From the NCBI RefSeq assembly GCF_004328645.1, contig NZ_CP031395.1, positions 1,265,501-1,329,500 of the forward strand: a DNA stretch of 64,000 nt, written 5' to 3'. The notes under the pieces are model-generated. The model was not told the origin of the DNA, did not search any database, and saw only the letters and a list, made by a program, of their open reading frames with translations. The DNA comes from Hylemonella gracilis (GTDB lineage Bacteria; Pseudomonadota; Gammaproteobacteria; Burkholderiales; Burkholderiaceae_C). Below, in pieces: positions 52,649 through 61,497 of this stretch. Numbering within the stretch: position 1 is the stretch's first letter; the number at the start of each line of letters is the position of its first letter. The position numbers and the translations under genes were made by a program.

Positions 52649-53598
52649 CAGCGTGCGATGCGGGGATCGAGCAGCGTCTGCAGCATGTCCACCAGCAGGT
52701 TGAGCATGACAAAGAACAAGGCCAGCACGAGGATGGTGCCTTGCAGCAGCGGCAGGTCACGCTGGAAGATGGCTGAGTTGAGCAGGAAACCCGTGCCCGG
52801 CCAGGAGAAGACGGTCTCGATCAGGATGGAACCACCCAACAAATAGCCCAATTGCAGGCCCATCACGGCCAGCGCGGTGGGGGCGGCATTCTTGACCACA
52901 TGGCGGAAGATGCCGAACTGGGTCAGCCCCTTGGCGCGCAGGCCGACGATGAATTCCTGTTCCAGCAGCTCGGCCACCAGCGCGCGCACTGTGCGCGCGA
53001 TGATGCCCATGGGGATGACCGACATGGTCAGCGCCGGCAGCAGCATGAACTGCAGGTGCTCCCAGTTCCAGGCCCACTCGTCCGAGCCGCCGGGACCGGC
53101 GCCTGTGGCGGGCAGCCACATGAGCTGCGAGGAGAACACGATCACCATCACCATGCCCAGCCAGTAGTGGGGCACGCTCACGCCCAGTACCGACAGCAGG
53201 GAGGCCGCGCGGTCCAGCAGGGAGTTGCGGAAATAGCCGGCGACAAAGCCGAACAGGCTGCCCAGCAGAAAACCGATCAGCGTCGCCACCAGGGCCAGCC
53301 TCAGGGTGTTGGTCACCGCGCGCAACACCTCATCGATCACCGGACGGCTGGTGGCGATGGAGGTGCCCAGATCGCCATGCAAAGCACGCCAGACCCAAAG
53401 CCCGAACTGTTCGGGCAGGGAACGGTTGAAGCCGTAGAGCTCGCGCAACTGGGCTTGCAATTCGGCCGAGGCATCGGGCGGCAGGATGGAGACCAGAGGG
53501 TCCCCGGGCGCCAGATGCACCAGCGTGAAGCAGACCAGGGCCACCCCCAGCATGATGGGCAGGGTGTAGACGACGCGTCTGAGCAGGTAGGCAAGCAT
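52648..53598 (-). CDS. peptide-type ABC transporter permease (DppB-like)
   Basis: 316 residues beginning MLAYLLRRVVYTLPIMLGVA, the standard DppB/OppB start. LVHLAPGDPLVSI lies in the first periplasmic loop, GLRAKGLTQFGIFRHVVKNA is the EAA-like loop, and LGYLLGGSILIETVFSWPGTG (read in two parts) is the late conserved block. Six membrane segments are expected. It lies 80 bases downstream of the solute-binding protein gene and directly before the DppC-like gene. Confidence 0.94.
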   Translation of the reverse strand: MLAYLLRRVVYTLPIMLGVALVCFTLVHLAPGDPLVSILPPDASAELQAQLRELYGFNRSLPEQFGLWVWRALHGDLGTSIATSRPVIDEVLRAVTNTLRLALVATLIGFLLGSLFGFVAGYFRNSLLDRAASLLSVLGVSVPHYWLGMVMVIVFSSQLMWLPATGAGPGGSDEWAWNWEHLQFMLLPALTMSVIPMGIIARTVRALVAELLEQEFIVGLRAKGLTQFGIFRHVVKNAAPTALAVMGLQLGYLLGGSILIETVFSWPGTGFLLNSAIFQRDLPLLQGTILVLALFFVMLNLLVDMLQTLLDPRIAR

Positions 53599-53678
53599 GA
53601 AGGGCGGGCGTCGGGCTGGCTCGAGTGCGGATCAGGGGCTGGGGCGCTTCGGAGCGAACTCGGCCCCGGCGCGTGCCA

Positions 53679-55337
53679 TCAGTCCATGGACATCGTGGCG
53701 ATGTCGATGAACCAGCTGCGCGGCTGCACCACGTTCTTCACCTTGGCCGACATGGCGCGCGGGCCGACGTCGTGGGCGATGTAGATGAAGGGCGGGTCTT
53801 CGACCATGTGGGCGTGCAACTTGGCCAGGGCCGCGTCACGCGCCTTGTCGTTGAAGCTGGTTCGGGCGTCCGCCACCAGCTTGTCCACTTCGGGGCTGCC
53901 GTAGTAGCCCCAGTTGTTGGAGACTGGCGGGAACGCCTTGGTGGAGACGAAACGCACCATGGCGAAGAACGGGTCCATGGCGGCGAAGCTGATGTTGACC
54001 GCGTTGGCACCATTGGCCGAGGGGTCCTTGGCGCCCTTGCGCCAGTTGGTGAACAGCGTGTTCCATTCGATCACGTCGAATTCGACGTCGAAGTAGCACT
54101 GCTTGAGGGACTGCTGCACGAATTCGTTCATGGGCAGCGGCTGCATCTGGCCCGAGCCCGAGGCGGAAATCTGCACCTTGACCTTCAGCGGCTTGGCGGC
54201 GCTGTGACCAGCTGCCGTCATAAGGGCTTGCGCGGCCTTCACGTCGTACTTGATCTCGAACTTCGGGTTGCCCCACCAGGGGTGGCCCGGCGGCACCACG
54301 CCCTTGGGCTCGGCCATCATGCCGCCCAGCAGCTGCTTGAGGCCGCCACGGTCCACGCACAGATTGGCGGCTTGGCGCACACGCTTGTCCAGCCAGGGGG
54401 AACCTTCGGCGAAGGACAGCTGCCAGGGCCAGACATGCGGTTGAGCGTTGCTGTAGATCTTGAAACCACGTTGCGTGATTTGCGCCATGGCATCGGGCGC
54501 GGGCGCCTCAATCCAATCCACCTGGCCGCCCAGCAGCGCGGCCGTGCGCGCGTTGGCTTCGGGCATGGGGAGCAAGACGACCTTGTCGATCTTGGGCGTG
54601 CGCTTGCTGTCCCAGTAGCCCTTGTTGGCGGCCAGTTCCAGGCGCTCGCGGGCCAGGAAGCGGGTGACCCTGAAGGGGCCGGAGCCCGCGGGGTCGGCGG
54701 CGAACGCGGTCCAGGCAGCCTTGGCCTTGTCGGCCGGGGTGGCACCTTGGGCGGCTTCGAACTTTTTCTGCCAGTGGACGGGCGAGGCCATGAACAGGTT
54801 GGTCAAGTTCAGCGGCAGGAAGGCGTCGGGTTCGCTGGTGGTCAACTCCACCGTCATATCGTTGATCTTGCGGGCGCTGCGCAGCGTGGGCATGCGCGAG
54901 GCGGTCACGCCGACCTGGCTGGCGTCGAAATGGACGGCGTCCTTGTCCAGCACCTTCTGCACGTTCCAGACCACGGCGTCGGCGTTGAAGGGTGAGCCAT
55001 CGTGGAACTTCACGCCACTGCGCAGCTTGAAGGTCCACTTGGTCTTGTCCTTGGCATCCACCGCCCAGGAGGTCGCCAGGCCGGGGATCAGCACGCTGGG
55101 GGCGTCGGACTTGGACAGGTCCCACTGCGTCAGCGCGTCGTAGATCGGGATGCCGGTGAAGCGGTTGCCTTCGAAACCCTGGTCGGGCTGGCCGAGCGTG
55201 CGCGGAATGTCGGCCGCCGTCATGGCGATGCGCAGGACTTTCTCTTGCGCCTGGGCGGTGCCGTTCAACAGAGACAAGGCGGCGCTCAGGGCCAGGCCGA
55301 GCGTGGCGAGGCGCGCGGCGGAAGGAAGCAGACTCAT
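53679..55337 (-). CDS. family 5 extracellular solute-binding protein (DppA/OppA-like)
   Basis: 552 residues. The signal peptide spans MSLLPSAARLATLGLALSAA and LSLLNGTAQAQE, cut after about residue 30. The SBP_bac_5 domain has ALTQWDLSKSDAPSVLIPGL, WTFKLRSGVKFHDGSPFNAD (class signature) and RQAANLCVDRGGLKQLLGG. It is slightly longer than DppA. It heads the minus-strand operon; the start lies 178 bases from a divergent hydrolase gene, with an A+T-rich repeat region between. The ligand is unknown; linked amidase and carbamoylase genes suggest an amide- or ureido-containing compound. Confidence 0.93.
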   Translation of the reverse strand: MSLLPSAARLATLGLALSAALSLLNGTAQAQEKVLRIAMTAADIPRTLGQPDQGFEGNRFTGIPIYDALTQWDLSKSDAPSVLIPGLATSWAVDAKDKTKWTFKLRSGVKFHDGSPFNADAVVWNVQKVLDKDAVHFDASQVGVTASRMPTLRSARKINDMTVELTTSEPDAFLPLNLTNLFMASPVHWQKKFEAAQGATPADKAKAAWTAFAADPAGSGPFRVTRFLARERLELAANKGYWDSKRTPKIDKVVLLPMPEANARTAALLGGQVDWIEAPAPDAMAQITQRGFKIYSNAQPHVWPWQLSFAEGSPWLDKRVRQAANLCVDRGGLKQLLGGMMAEPKGVVPPGHPWWGNPKFEIKYDVKAAQALMTAAGHSAAKPLKVKVQISASGSGQMQPLPMNEFVQQSLKQCYFDVEFDVIEWNTLFTNWRKGAKDPSANGANAVNISFAAMDPFFAMVRFVSTKAFPPVSNNWGYYGSPEVDKLVADARTSFNDKARDAALAKLHAHMVEDPPFIYIAHDVGPRAMSAKVKNVVQPRSWFIDIATMSMD

Positions 55338-55410
55338 GTGACCTCCAGAAGTCAGCGGGTTGAGGGTGCTGCCGCCGATGCAAGCCGCATGCCAAAAATG
55401 CTATGTATAA

Positions 55411-55445
55411 ATCGATAATCGATATTGTTGATTAATTTATCGATA
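55411..55445. promoter_or_regulatory. A+T-rich repeat cluster in the divergent intergenic region, candidate operator
   Basis: ATCGATA occurs twice in tandem (55411-55417 and 55418-55424) and as its inverse TATCGAT at 55438-55444, in a sharply A+T-rich patch between the divergent binding-protein and hydrolase genes. Such a cluster is a plausible binding site for the nearby IclR regulator and could also hold both promoters. Confidence 0.5.
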
Positions 55446-55515
55446 CTTGGCATGCTATTCGCTACCAGGGATGCCAGGACTGTTACGCATGCCTCGCGCA
55501 TTCCAAACCAAGATC

Positions 55516-56763
55516 ATGACCACCGCCACCGAACTCCGCATTGATGCCGAACGCCTCTGGTTGTCCTTGATGGACTTGGCCCACATCGGTGCCACGCCCC
55601 GGGGCGGTGTGCGGCGACTGGCCCTGACGGACGAAGACCGCCGGGGCCGTGAACAAGTGGTGCAGTGGTTTCGGGAAGCGGGGCTGGACGTGCGGGTGGA
55701 CGAGGTGGGCAATGTCTTCGGCCGCCGAGCGGGCACGGACGCCAACGCGCCTGCCGTGGCGACGGGCAGCCACATAGACACCCAGCCTTCAGGCGGCAAG
55801 TTCGATGGCAACTACGGCGTGTTGGCGGGGCTGGAAGTGGTGCGCACGCTCAATGACCACGGCATCCGCACGCGCGCGCCGCTGGAGGTGGTGTTCTGGA
55901 CCAACGAGGAAGGCTCGCGTTTCACGCCGGTGATGATGGGCTCGGGCGCTTTTGCCGGCGTGTTCGCGCCGGATTTCATCCGCGAGCGCGCGGACATCGA
56001 GGGCCAAACGGTCGGTGACGAGCTGACGCGCATCGGCTACCGGGGCGCGCACCCTTGCGGACAGGTGCCGGGTGGCATGTACGCCGCCTATTTCGAGACG
56101 CACATTGAGCAGGGGCCGGTGCTCGAGGACGCTGACCTGCCCATCGGCATCGTCACCGGCGCGTTGGGCCAGCAGTGGTACGACGTGGTCGTGACGGGGC
56201 AAGACGCGCATGCCGGCCCCACGCCCATGGCGCTGCGGCACGATGCCATGCTGGCCGCGGCGCGCATGATCGAGGCGGTCAACCGCATCGCGCTGGCGGA
56301 AGCACCGCATGGACGCGGTACCGTGGGTTTCATCCAGGCCCAGCCCAATTCACGCAACGTCATTCCAGGGCAGGTGAAATTCTCGGTCGATTTCCGCAAC
56401 CTGACGCAAGCCGGGCTCGACCGCATGGATGCCAGCATGCGCGAGGCCTTTGCCCTGGCCGCCGCGCAAGGCCAATGCGAGGTCGACATCAGCCAGGTCA
56501 CCAAGTTCAAGCCCTGTGCCTTCCACCCGGATTGCGTGGACAGCGTGCGGCGCGCGGCACGCGCGTTGGGTCTGCCGCACATGGACGTGGTCAGCGGCGC
56601 CGGGCACGACGCGGTCTATCTGAATGGCGTGGCGCCTTCGGGCATGATCTTCGTGCCCTGCAAGGACGGGATCAGTCACAACGAAATCGAAGACGCCCAG
56701 CCCGAGCACCTGGCCGCCGGCGCCGACGTGCTGCTGTGGGCCATGCTGGAACACGCGCGCTGA
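55516..56763 (+). CDS. M20-family Zn-dependent hydrolase (N-carbamoyl-L-amino-acid amidohydrolase / allantoate amidohydrolase type)
   Basis: 415 residues from ATG 55516; ATG 55489 is an in-frame alternative. Dinuclear-metal motifs: VATGSHIDTQPSGGKFDGNY (His, Asp), WTNEEGSRFTPVMMGSGAF (Glu-Glu), YFETHIEQGPVLED, and DVVSGAGHDAVYLNGVAPSG with the last metal histidine. VTGALGQQWYDVVVTGQDAH opens the dimerisation domain. Enzymes of this group hydrolyse N-carbamoyl amino acids, allantoate or beta-ureidopropionate. It is divergent from the uptake operon and followed by an IclR gene in convergent orientation. Confidence 0.92.
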   Translation: MTTATELRIDAERLWLSLMDLAHIGATPRGGVRRLALTDEDRRGREQVVQWFREAGLDVRVDEVGNVFGRRAGTDANAPAVATGSHIDTQPSGGKFDGNYGVLAGLEVVRTLNDHGIRTRAPLEVVFWTNEEGSRFTPVMMGSGAFAGVFAPDFIRERADIEGQTVGDELTRIGYRGAHPCGQVPGGMYAAYFETHIEQGPVLEDADLPIGIVTGALGQQWYDVVVTGQDAHAGPTPMALRHDAMLAAARMIEAVNRIALAEAPHGRGTVGFIQAQPNSRNVIPGQVKFSVDFRNLTQAGLDRMDASMREAFALAAAQGQCEVDISQVTKFKPCAFHPDCVDSVRRAARALGLPHMDVVSGAGHDAVYLNGVAPSGMIFVPCKDGISHNEIEDAQPEHLAAGADVLLWAMLEHAR

Positions 56764-56867
56764 ATGGGTGCGCTGCACGGGTGCCGGTGCACGCGATGTG
56801 ATGGCATGGTGCATGCCGTCCCGCCCACGAGTGCATTGACCGCAGTTGGAGGAAACGGTGAAGAGCC

Positions 56868-57647
56868 TCAGTAGGTGGCCAGCGACTGCGAAATCGCGCG
56901 CGCGCATTCGATGACCAGCGGCGCGAGCTTGGCCTGTGCTTCGTCCATCGTCCAGCGGCTGGTGGGCGGTGAGAGGTGGACGGCGGCCACCGCCCGACCC
57001 TGGTTGTCGACCACGGGTGCGGCGATGCCCATGTCGCCCAGAAACAATTCTTCGCGGTTGGTGGTGTAGCCGGTTTTGCGGCACAGCGCCACGCGCTCCA
57101 GGATGGCGTTTACACCGGTCAGCGTGTTTGGCGTGCGCGCCGGTCGCGGCGCGCTGCCGAGCAGGCTGCGCACCTGGGCATCGGGCAGGGTGCTTAGCCA
57201 GGCCCGGCCCGAGCTCGTGCAATACATGGGGATGCGCATGCCTACCGGGGTGAGCACGGGGATGTGCTGCGTGGTCAGGAACTGGGCGATGTAGACCATG
57301 TCCGCGTCCACCGCCTCGGTCAGGCTGGCGGTTTCGCCGCTGGACTGGGCCAGTTGCGACAAATAAGGATGCGCCGCGCGGATCAGCGGATGCGCAGCCA
57401 GGTAGTTGAAACCGATGTCGATGACCTTGGGCAGCAGTTGAAATCGTCGTGTCTGTGGGTGCTTGCCCACGTAGCCTAGCACTTGCAAGGTGTGTACGGT
57501 GCGCTGCGCCGAGCCCTTGCTCATGCCGGTCAGCTCGGCGAGTTCGCCCAGCGTCAGCGTGCGGTGCGACGCGTCAAAGGCACGCAGTACAGCCAAGCCT
57601 TTTTCGAGTGATTGATTGAACAGGGGGTCGGCGACGGGGGACGGCAT
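56868..57647 (-). CDS. IclR family transcriptional regulator
   Basis: 259 residues. The N-terminal winged helix-turn-helix is [20 protein letters not shown] with [19 protein letters not shown], and the effector domain follows with [60 protein letters not shown] and [12 protein letters not shown]. IclR proteins often control neighbouring catabolic operons, so the uptake/amidase operon and the carbamoylase gene are likely targets. It is transcribed away from pyrC with a 35-base gap. Confidence 0.94.
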   Translation of the reverse strand: MPSPVADPLFNQSLEKGLAVLRAFDASHRTLTLGELAELTGMSKGSAQRTVHTLQVLGYVGKHPQTRRFQLLPKVIDIGFNYLAAHPLIRAAHPYLSQLAQSSGETASLTEAVDADMVYIAQFLTTQHIPVLTPVGMRIPMYCTSSGRAWLSTLPDAQVRSLLGSAPRPARTPNTLTGVNAILERVALCRKTGYTTNREELFLGDMGIAAPVVDNQGRAVAAVHLSPPTSRWTMDEAQAKLAPLVIECARAISQSLATY

Positions 57648-57682
57648 GGTGGCCGGATTATCAATGCGGGGACAATACGGGC

Positions 57683-58726
57683 ATGGCGCAAGAAATCACC
57701 CTCACCCGTCCCGACGACTGGCACCTGCACCTGCGCGATGGCGCGGTGCTGGCCACGACCGTGGCGCACGCGGCCGCGCAGTTCGGCCGTGCGCTCATCA
57801 TGCCCAACCTCCGCCCGCCGGTCACGACCGCCGACCAGGCGCTGGCCTACCGGCAGCGCATCCTCGCTGCCGTGCCCCGGGAGGCGCCTGACAGCGCGGG
57901 TTTCCAGCCGTTGATGTCGCTCTACCTGACCGACAACACACCGCCCGAGGAGATCGCGCGCGCGAAGGAAGCGGGCGTGGTGGCGCTGAAGCTCTACCCC
58001 GCGGGCGCGACGACCAACAGCGACGCGGGCGTGACCGATGTCCGCAAGACCTACAAGACGCTGGAAGCCATGCAGCGCCATGGGTTGCTGTTGCTGGTGC
58101 ATGGCGAGGTGACCGACCCGGCCGTGGACGTGTTCGACCGCGAGGCCGTTTTCATCGACCGCGTGCTGCAGCCCCTGCGCCAGGATTTTCCGGAGCTGAA
58201 GATCGTCTTCGAGCACTTGACGACCCAGGAGGCCGCGCAGTACGTGGCGGCCAGTGACCGTTACACGGGCGCGACCATCACGGCCCAGCATCTGCTCTAC
58301 AACCGCAACGCCATCTTCACGGGCGGTCTGCGGCCGCATTTCTACTGTCTGCCTGTGCTCAAGCGCGAAGTGCATCGCCTGGCGCTGGTGCAGGCGGCGA
58401 CCAGTGGCAACCCGCGTTTTTTCCTGGGCACGGACAGCGCGCCGCACGCGGCGACCCTGAAGGAAAACTCGGTCTGCGCCGCCGGTTGCTACACCGCGCA
58501 CGCAGCCATCGAGCTGTATGCCGAGGTCTTCGACGCCATGAACGCGCTGGACAAGCTGGAAGGCTTCGCCAGCCACCACGGCGCGGATTTCTACGGCCTG
58601 CCGCGTAACGCGCAGCGCATCACGCTGCGCCGCGAGAGCTGGACGCCGCCCGAGCGGTTCACCTTTGGCGAGGCCGAGCTCAAACCCTTGCGCGCGGGGG
58701 AGGCGCTGGCCTGGCGCCGAGTCTGA
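57683..58726 (+). CDS. pyrC: dihydroorotase
   Basis: Third step of pyrimidine synthesis, 347 residues, class II (E. coli PyrC type). [20 protein letters not shown] carries the HxH metal motif (near residues 16-18). [18 protein letters not shown] contains the carbamylated lysine, then LLVHGEVTD and [16 protein letters not shown] supply metal histidines, and [16 protein letters not shown] the catalytic aspartate. Divergent from the IclR gene; the DUF3025 gene starts 4 bases downstream, an arrangement I associate with Burkholderiales. Confidence 0.97.
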   Translation: MAQEITLTRPDDWHLHLRDGAVLATTVAHAAAQFGRALIMPNLRPPVTTADQALAYRQRILAAVPREAPDSAGFQPLMSLYLTDNTPPEEIARAKEAGVVALKLYPAGATTNSDAGVTDVRKTYKTLEAMQRHGLLLLVHGEVTDPAVDVFDREAVFIDRVLQPLRQDFPELKIVFEHLTTQEAAQYVAASDRYTGATITAQHLLYNRNAIFTGGLRPHFYCLPVLKREVHRLALVQAATSGNPRFFLGTDSAPHAATLKENSVCAAGCYTAHAAIELYAEVFDAMNALDKLEGFASHHGADFYGLPRNAQRITLRRESWTPPERFTFGEAELKPLRAGEALAWRRV

Positions 58727-58730
58727 ATGG

Positions 58731-59534
58731 ATGGCGCCCACTGCTTCGAGTCGCACCGGCCCGGCTTCGGGCTGGGCGATGGCGCCAATCGACTGGTCTG
58801 CCCCCTGGTTCCACCCTTGGCGTGAGCCTGGGGCGGGTGTCGTGGCAGGCTGTCAAGCTGGCCAGGCGGTGCACGAGGCCCTGAGCGTGGCGCGGTCGTC
58901 GACGGCTGCGCCGAACCTGCGTTTCGGGCCTCAGCAGATCTTGCCGGCAGGGGAGCCCTACGAGCGCTACATCTTCGAGCAAGGCGTCGTCCCGACGCGC
59001 GACAACGCGCACGATTTCTTCAACGGCCTGGTCTGGCTGGGTTTGCCCCAGGCCAAGCGGCGCATGAATCAGCTGCAGGCGGCCGAGATCGCGATGCATG
59101 GCGTGGGCGCCGCCCGTGGGCCGGTGCGCGACGCGCTCACCGTCTTCGATGAAAACGGCGCCGTGCTGATGGCGCCAGACGCGCTGTGGGAAGCCCTGCT
59201 TGCGCGCGACTGGCAGCGGCTTTTCGTGGACCTGCGCGTGCGCTGGTGCGAGGCACGCCTGCTGGTCTGCGGCCATGCCTTGCTGGAACAGTTGCAGCGG
59301 CCCCGCAAGGGACTGACGGCCCATGTCTGGCGGGCCCAGGCGGGGATGATGTTGATGGCGGAGTTGGATGACTGGCTGGCCGGTCAACTGCTGCCTGAGC
59401 GCCTGGCTCGCAAGCCCTTCACGCCCTTGCCCGTGCTGGGCATTCCGGGGTGGTGTGCCGAGAACCAGGCGAATGGCTTTTACGACGACACGCGGGTGTT
59501 CCGGCCCGCGCGGGCCCGGGCTCAGGCCGCATGA
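58731..59534 (+). CDS. DUF3025 domain protein
   Basis: About 267 residues from ATG 58731; ATG 58779 (MAPIDWSAPWF) is an alternative start and may be the real one. IDWSAPWFHPW, RYIFEQGVVPTRDNAHDFFN, GLVWLGLPQAKRRMNQLQAA and LTVFDENGAVLMAP mark the DUF3025 family, which is common in proteobacteria and has no established function. It is probably co-transcribed with pyrC, but no link to pyrimidine metabolism can be read from the sequence. Confidence 0.88.
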   Translation: MAPTASSRTGPASGWAMAPIDWSAPWFHPWREPGAGVVAGCQAGQAVHEALSVARSSTAAPNLRFGPQQILPAGEPYERYIFEQGVVPTRDNAHDFFNGLVWLGLPQAKRRMNQLQAAEIAMHGVGAARGPVRDALTVFDENGAVLMAPDALWEALLARDWQRLFVDLRVRWCEARLLVCGHALLEQLQRPRKGLTAHVWRAQAGMMLMAELDDWLAGQLLPERLARKPFTPLPVLGIPGWCAENQANGFYDDTRVFRPARARAQAA

Positions 59535-59586
59535 TCAGCCCGCGCGAGGCGCTCACGGACTTGCGCACGCGCGGCAGTTCCTGCCC

Positions 59587-60210
59587 TCAGTGGCCCAGGC
59601 CCAACTCCCGCGCGATCGCGGTGTTCTTCGCATTCGCCCGCTGGTAGGCCGGCCGTTCGTCCAGCCTTTGCACGTAAGCCGTGTACAGGGGGCGCGGTTC
59701 CAGCATGTTGAACTGCAGCATGTAGCGCAACGTGCCGCCGAAAATCACGTCCGCCATCGTGAAACGCGCGTCCAGCAGCCAGGGACCGTGCGCCAGGGCG
59801 GCCTCCATCGTCGCCAGCATGTCCTCGTAGGTGCCGAAACCCGCGGCAGCAGGCCTGAAATTCCAACCCGATGCATGCGCCATCGCACCCGGTTCGATGA
59901 CCGACGGGGCGAAGAAAGACCAGCGCAGGAAGCTGGCCCTGGCGGGATCGTCCAGAGCGGGGGCCAAGCGTCCCGGGGCATAACAATCCGCCAGGTACAG
60001 GCCGATGGCCGCGCTTTCGGTCACGACCACGGACCCGTCGACCAGGATGGGCAGCTTGCCCATGGGGTTCAGCGCCAGGATGTCGGGTGCCTTTTGTGCG
60101 CCCTTCATGATGTCCACGGGGTGCAAGGCGTAGGGCACGCCAGTTTCCTCCAGCATCCAGAGGACGTTTGCCGCGCGCGAATAGGGGTGGTGGTAGAGGA
60201 CGATGGACAT
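59587..60210 (-). CDS. glutathione S-transferase family protein
   Basis: 207 residues from the ATG at 60210. The N-terminal thioredoxin-like domain has LYHHPYSRAANVLWMLEETG, NPMGKLPILVDGSVVVTESA (the cis-proline and ESA glutathione-binding motifs) and AIGLYLADCYA. The C-terminal helical domain ends RFTMADVIFGGTLRY, with the conserved N-capping Ser/Thr-x-x-Asp of GSTs. An open reading extension upstream is antisense to htpX and is not part of the gene. Confidence 0.94.
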   Translation of the reverse strand: MSIVLYHHPYSRAANVLWMLEETGVPYALHPVDIMKGAQKAPDILALNPMGKLPILVDGSVVVTESAAIGLYLADCYAPGRLAPALDDPARASFLRWSFFAPSVIEPGAMAHASGWNFRPAAAGFGTYEDMLATMEAALAHGPWLLDARFTMADVIFGGTLRYMLQFNMLEPRPLYTAYVQRLDERPAYQRANAKNTAIARELGLGH

Positions 60211-60360
60211 GACGTTTTTCTCCAACGCGGGTTTCACCGGGCGCCATGATAGTGGTGCCGCGCCCCTTGCATTCCGGGGCGCGCCAGAGACGCGCCAGCG
60301 GTCCGGACCGGGTGGGCCCGCTGAAATTGCCATTTCCACCTGTGGGATTGCACGGTTTTT

Positions 60361-60391
60361 CTTGAAACCGGGCGGCGCGCCCTTACCATTC
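60361..60391 (+). promoter_or_regulatory. candidate heat-shock (sigma-32) promoter of htpX
   Basis: CTTGAAA at 60361-60367 is a perfect match to the sigma-32 -35 consensus. TACCATTC at 60384-60391 is a partial match to the -10 consensus (CCCCATNT) after a 16-base spacer. It ends 44 bases before the htpX start, and HtpX is heat-shock-induced in E. coli. Confidence 0.5.
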
Positions 60392-60435
60392 GCGCCGTGG
60401 CCGCCATCTCGCGTGCGGCTTGTTCCAAGGAAATC

Positions 60436-61308
60436 ATGAAACGCATCGTTCTTTTCGTTCTGACCAACCTGGCCATCGTGCTCGTGCTGGGCATCGTGGC
60501 GAACCTGCTGGGTGTCAACCGTTACCTCACGGCCAATGGCCTGAACCTGGGTGCGTTGCTGGGCTTCGCGCTCATCATGGGTTTCGGTGGCGCCTTCATT
60601 TCCCTGCTGATCAGCAAGCCCGTGGCCAAGTGGAGCGCGGGCGTGCAGGTCATCGAACAGCCTCGCACCGCGGACGAGGCCTGGATCGTCAACACCGTGC
60701 GCAAGTTCGCTGACCAGGCCGGCATCGGCATGCCCGAGGTCGGCATCTTCGAGGGGGAGCCGAACGCCTTCGCCACGGGTGCGTTCAAGAACTCGGCCCT
60801 GGTGGCCGTTTCCACGGGCTTGCTGCGCAACATGACGCGCGAGGAGGTCGAGGCCGTCATTGGCCACGAAGTCGCGCACATCGCCAATGGCGACATGGTC
60901 ACCATGACCCTGATCCAGGGCGTGATGAACACCTTCGTCGTGTTCCTGTCCCGCGTGATCGGCTACGCCGTGGACAGCTTCCTGCGCAAGGGCGACCAGG
61001 AAAACAGCGGTCCTGGCATCGGCTATTACGTGACCACCATCGTGCTGGACATTGTCTTGGGTTTCCTCGCCGCCATCATCGTGGCCTGGTTCTCGCGTCA
61101 GCGTGAATTCCGCGCGGACGCGGGCGCGGCGCAGCTGATGGGTCGCAAGCAGCCCATGATCAACGCCTTGTCCCGCCTGGGCGGGCTGACGCCCGGTGAA
61201 CTGCCCAAGAGCGTCGCGGCCATGGGCATCGCCGGCGGCATTGGTCAGCTCTTCAGCACCCATCCGCCGATCGAAGAACGCATCGCCGCTCTCCAAGCCA
61301 TGCGCTGA
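60436..61308 (+). CDS. htpX: membrane protease HtpX
   Basis: Zinc metalloprotease in membrane-protein quality control, 290 residues from ATG 60436 ([20 protein letters not shown]). Two N-terminal hydrophobic helices (about 5-25 and 37-58) precede the catalytic HEVAH (H144, E145, H148). Two further helices lie around 155-180 and 195-215, and the third ligand is in [34 protein letters not shown] is the family block before the active site. A sigma-32-like promoter lies upstream and an intrinsic terminator downstream, so it is probably monocistronic. Confidence 0.97.
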   Translation: MKRIVLFVLTNLAIVLVLGIVANLLGVNRYLTANGLNLGALLGFALIMGFGGAFISLLISKPVAKWSAGVQVIEQPRTADEAWIVNTVRKFADQAGIGMPEVGIFEGEPNAFATGAFKNSALVAVSTGLLRNMTREEVEAVIGHEVAHIANGDMVTMTLIQGVMNTFVVFLSRVIGYAVDSFLRKGDQENSGPGIGYYVTTIVLDIVLGFLAAIIVAWFSRQREFRADAGAAQLMGRKQPMINALSRLGGLTPGELPKSVAAMGIAGGIGQLFSTHPPIEERIAALQAMR

Positions 61309-61376
61309 TTCCTGGGCCCGGCCCGCGCGCGATCTCCCGCGCGTCGGCCTTCGGGCAAGGGCTCACCTGCTTGTCC

Positions 61377-61406
61377 CGCGTCGGTGTGAGCCGGCGCGTT
61401 TTTTTT
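61377..61406 (+). terminator. intrinsic terminator downstream of htpX
   Basis: CGCGTCGG (61377-61384) and CCGGCGCG (61391-61398) form an 8-bp stem with one G-U pair and a 6-base loop, followed by eight T residues (61399-61406). This is a classical Rho-independent terminator. Confidence 0.85.
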
Positions 61407-61497
61407 GCCTGGGTGATTCGCGTGAGTGGCTTGACCCTGCCAGTGAGTCACGTGATGATGGCACGCCCTGCATCGCAGGCTTGCAAACTCAACAACC

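Noticed and set aside
60211..61296. Upstream extension of the glutathione S-transferase frame across htpX
   Set aside because: The extension is antisense to htpX, and the GST fold begins exactly at the ATG at 60210.
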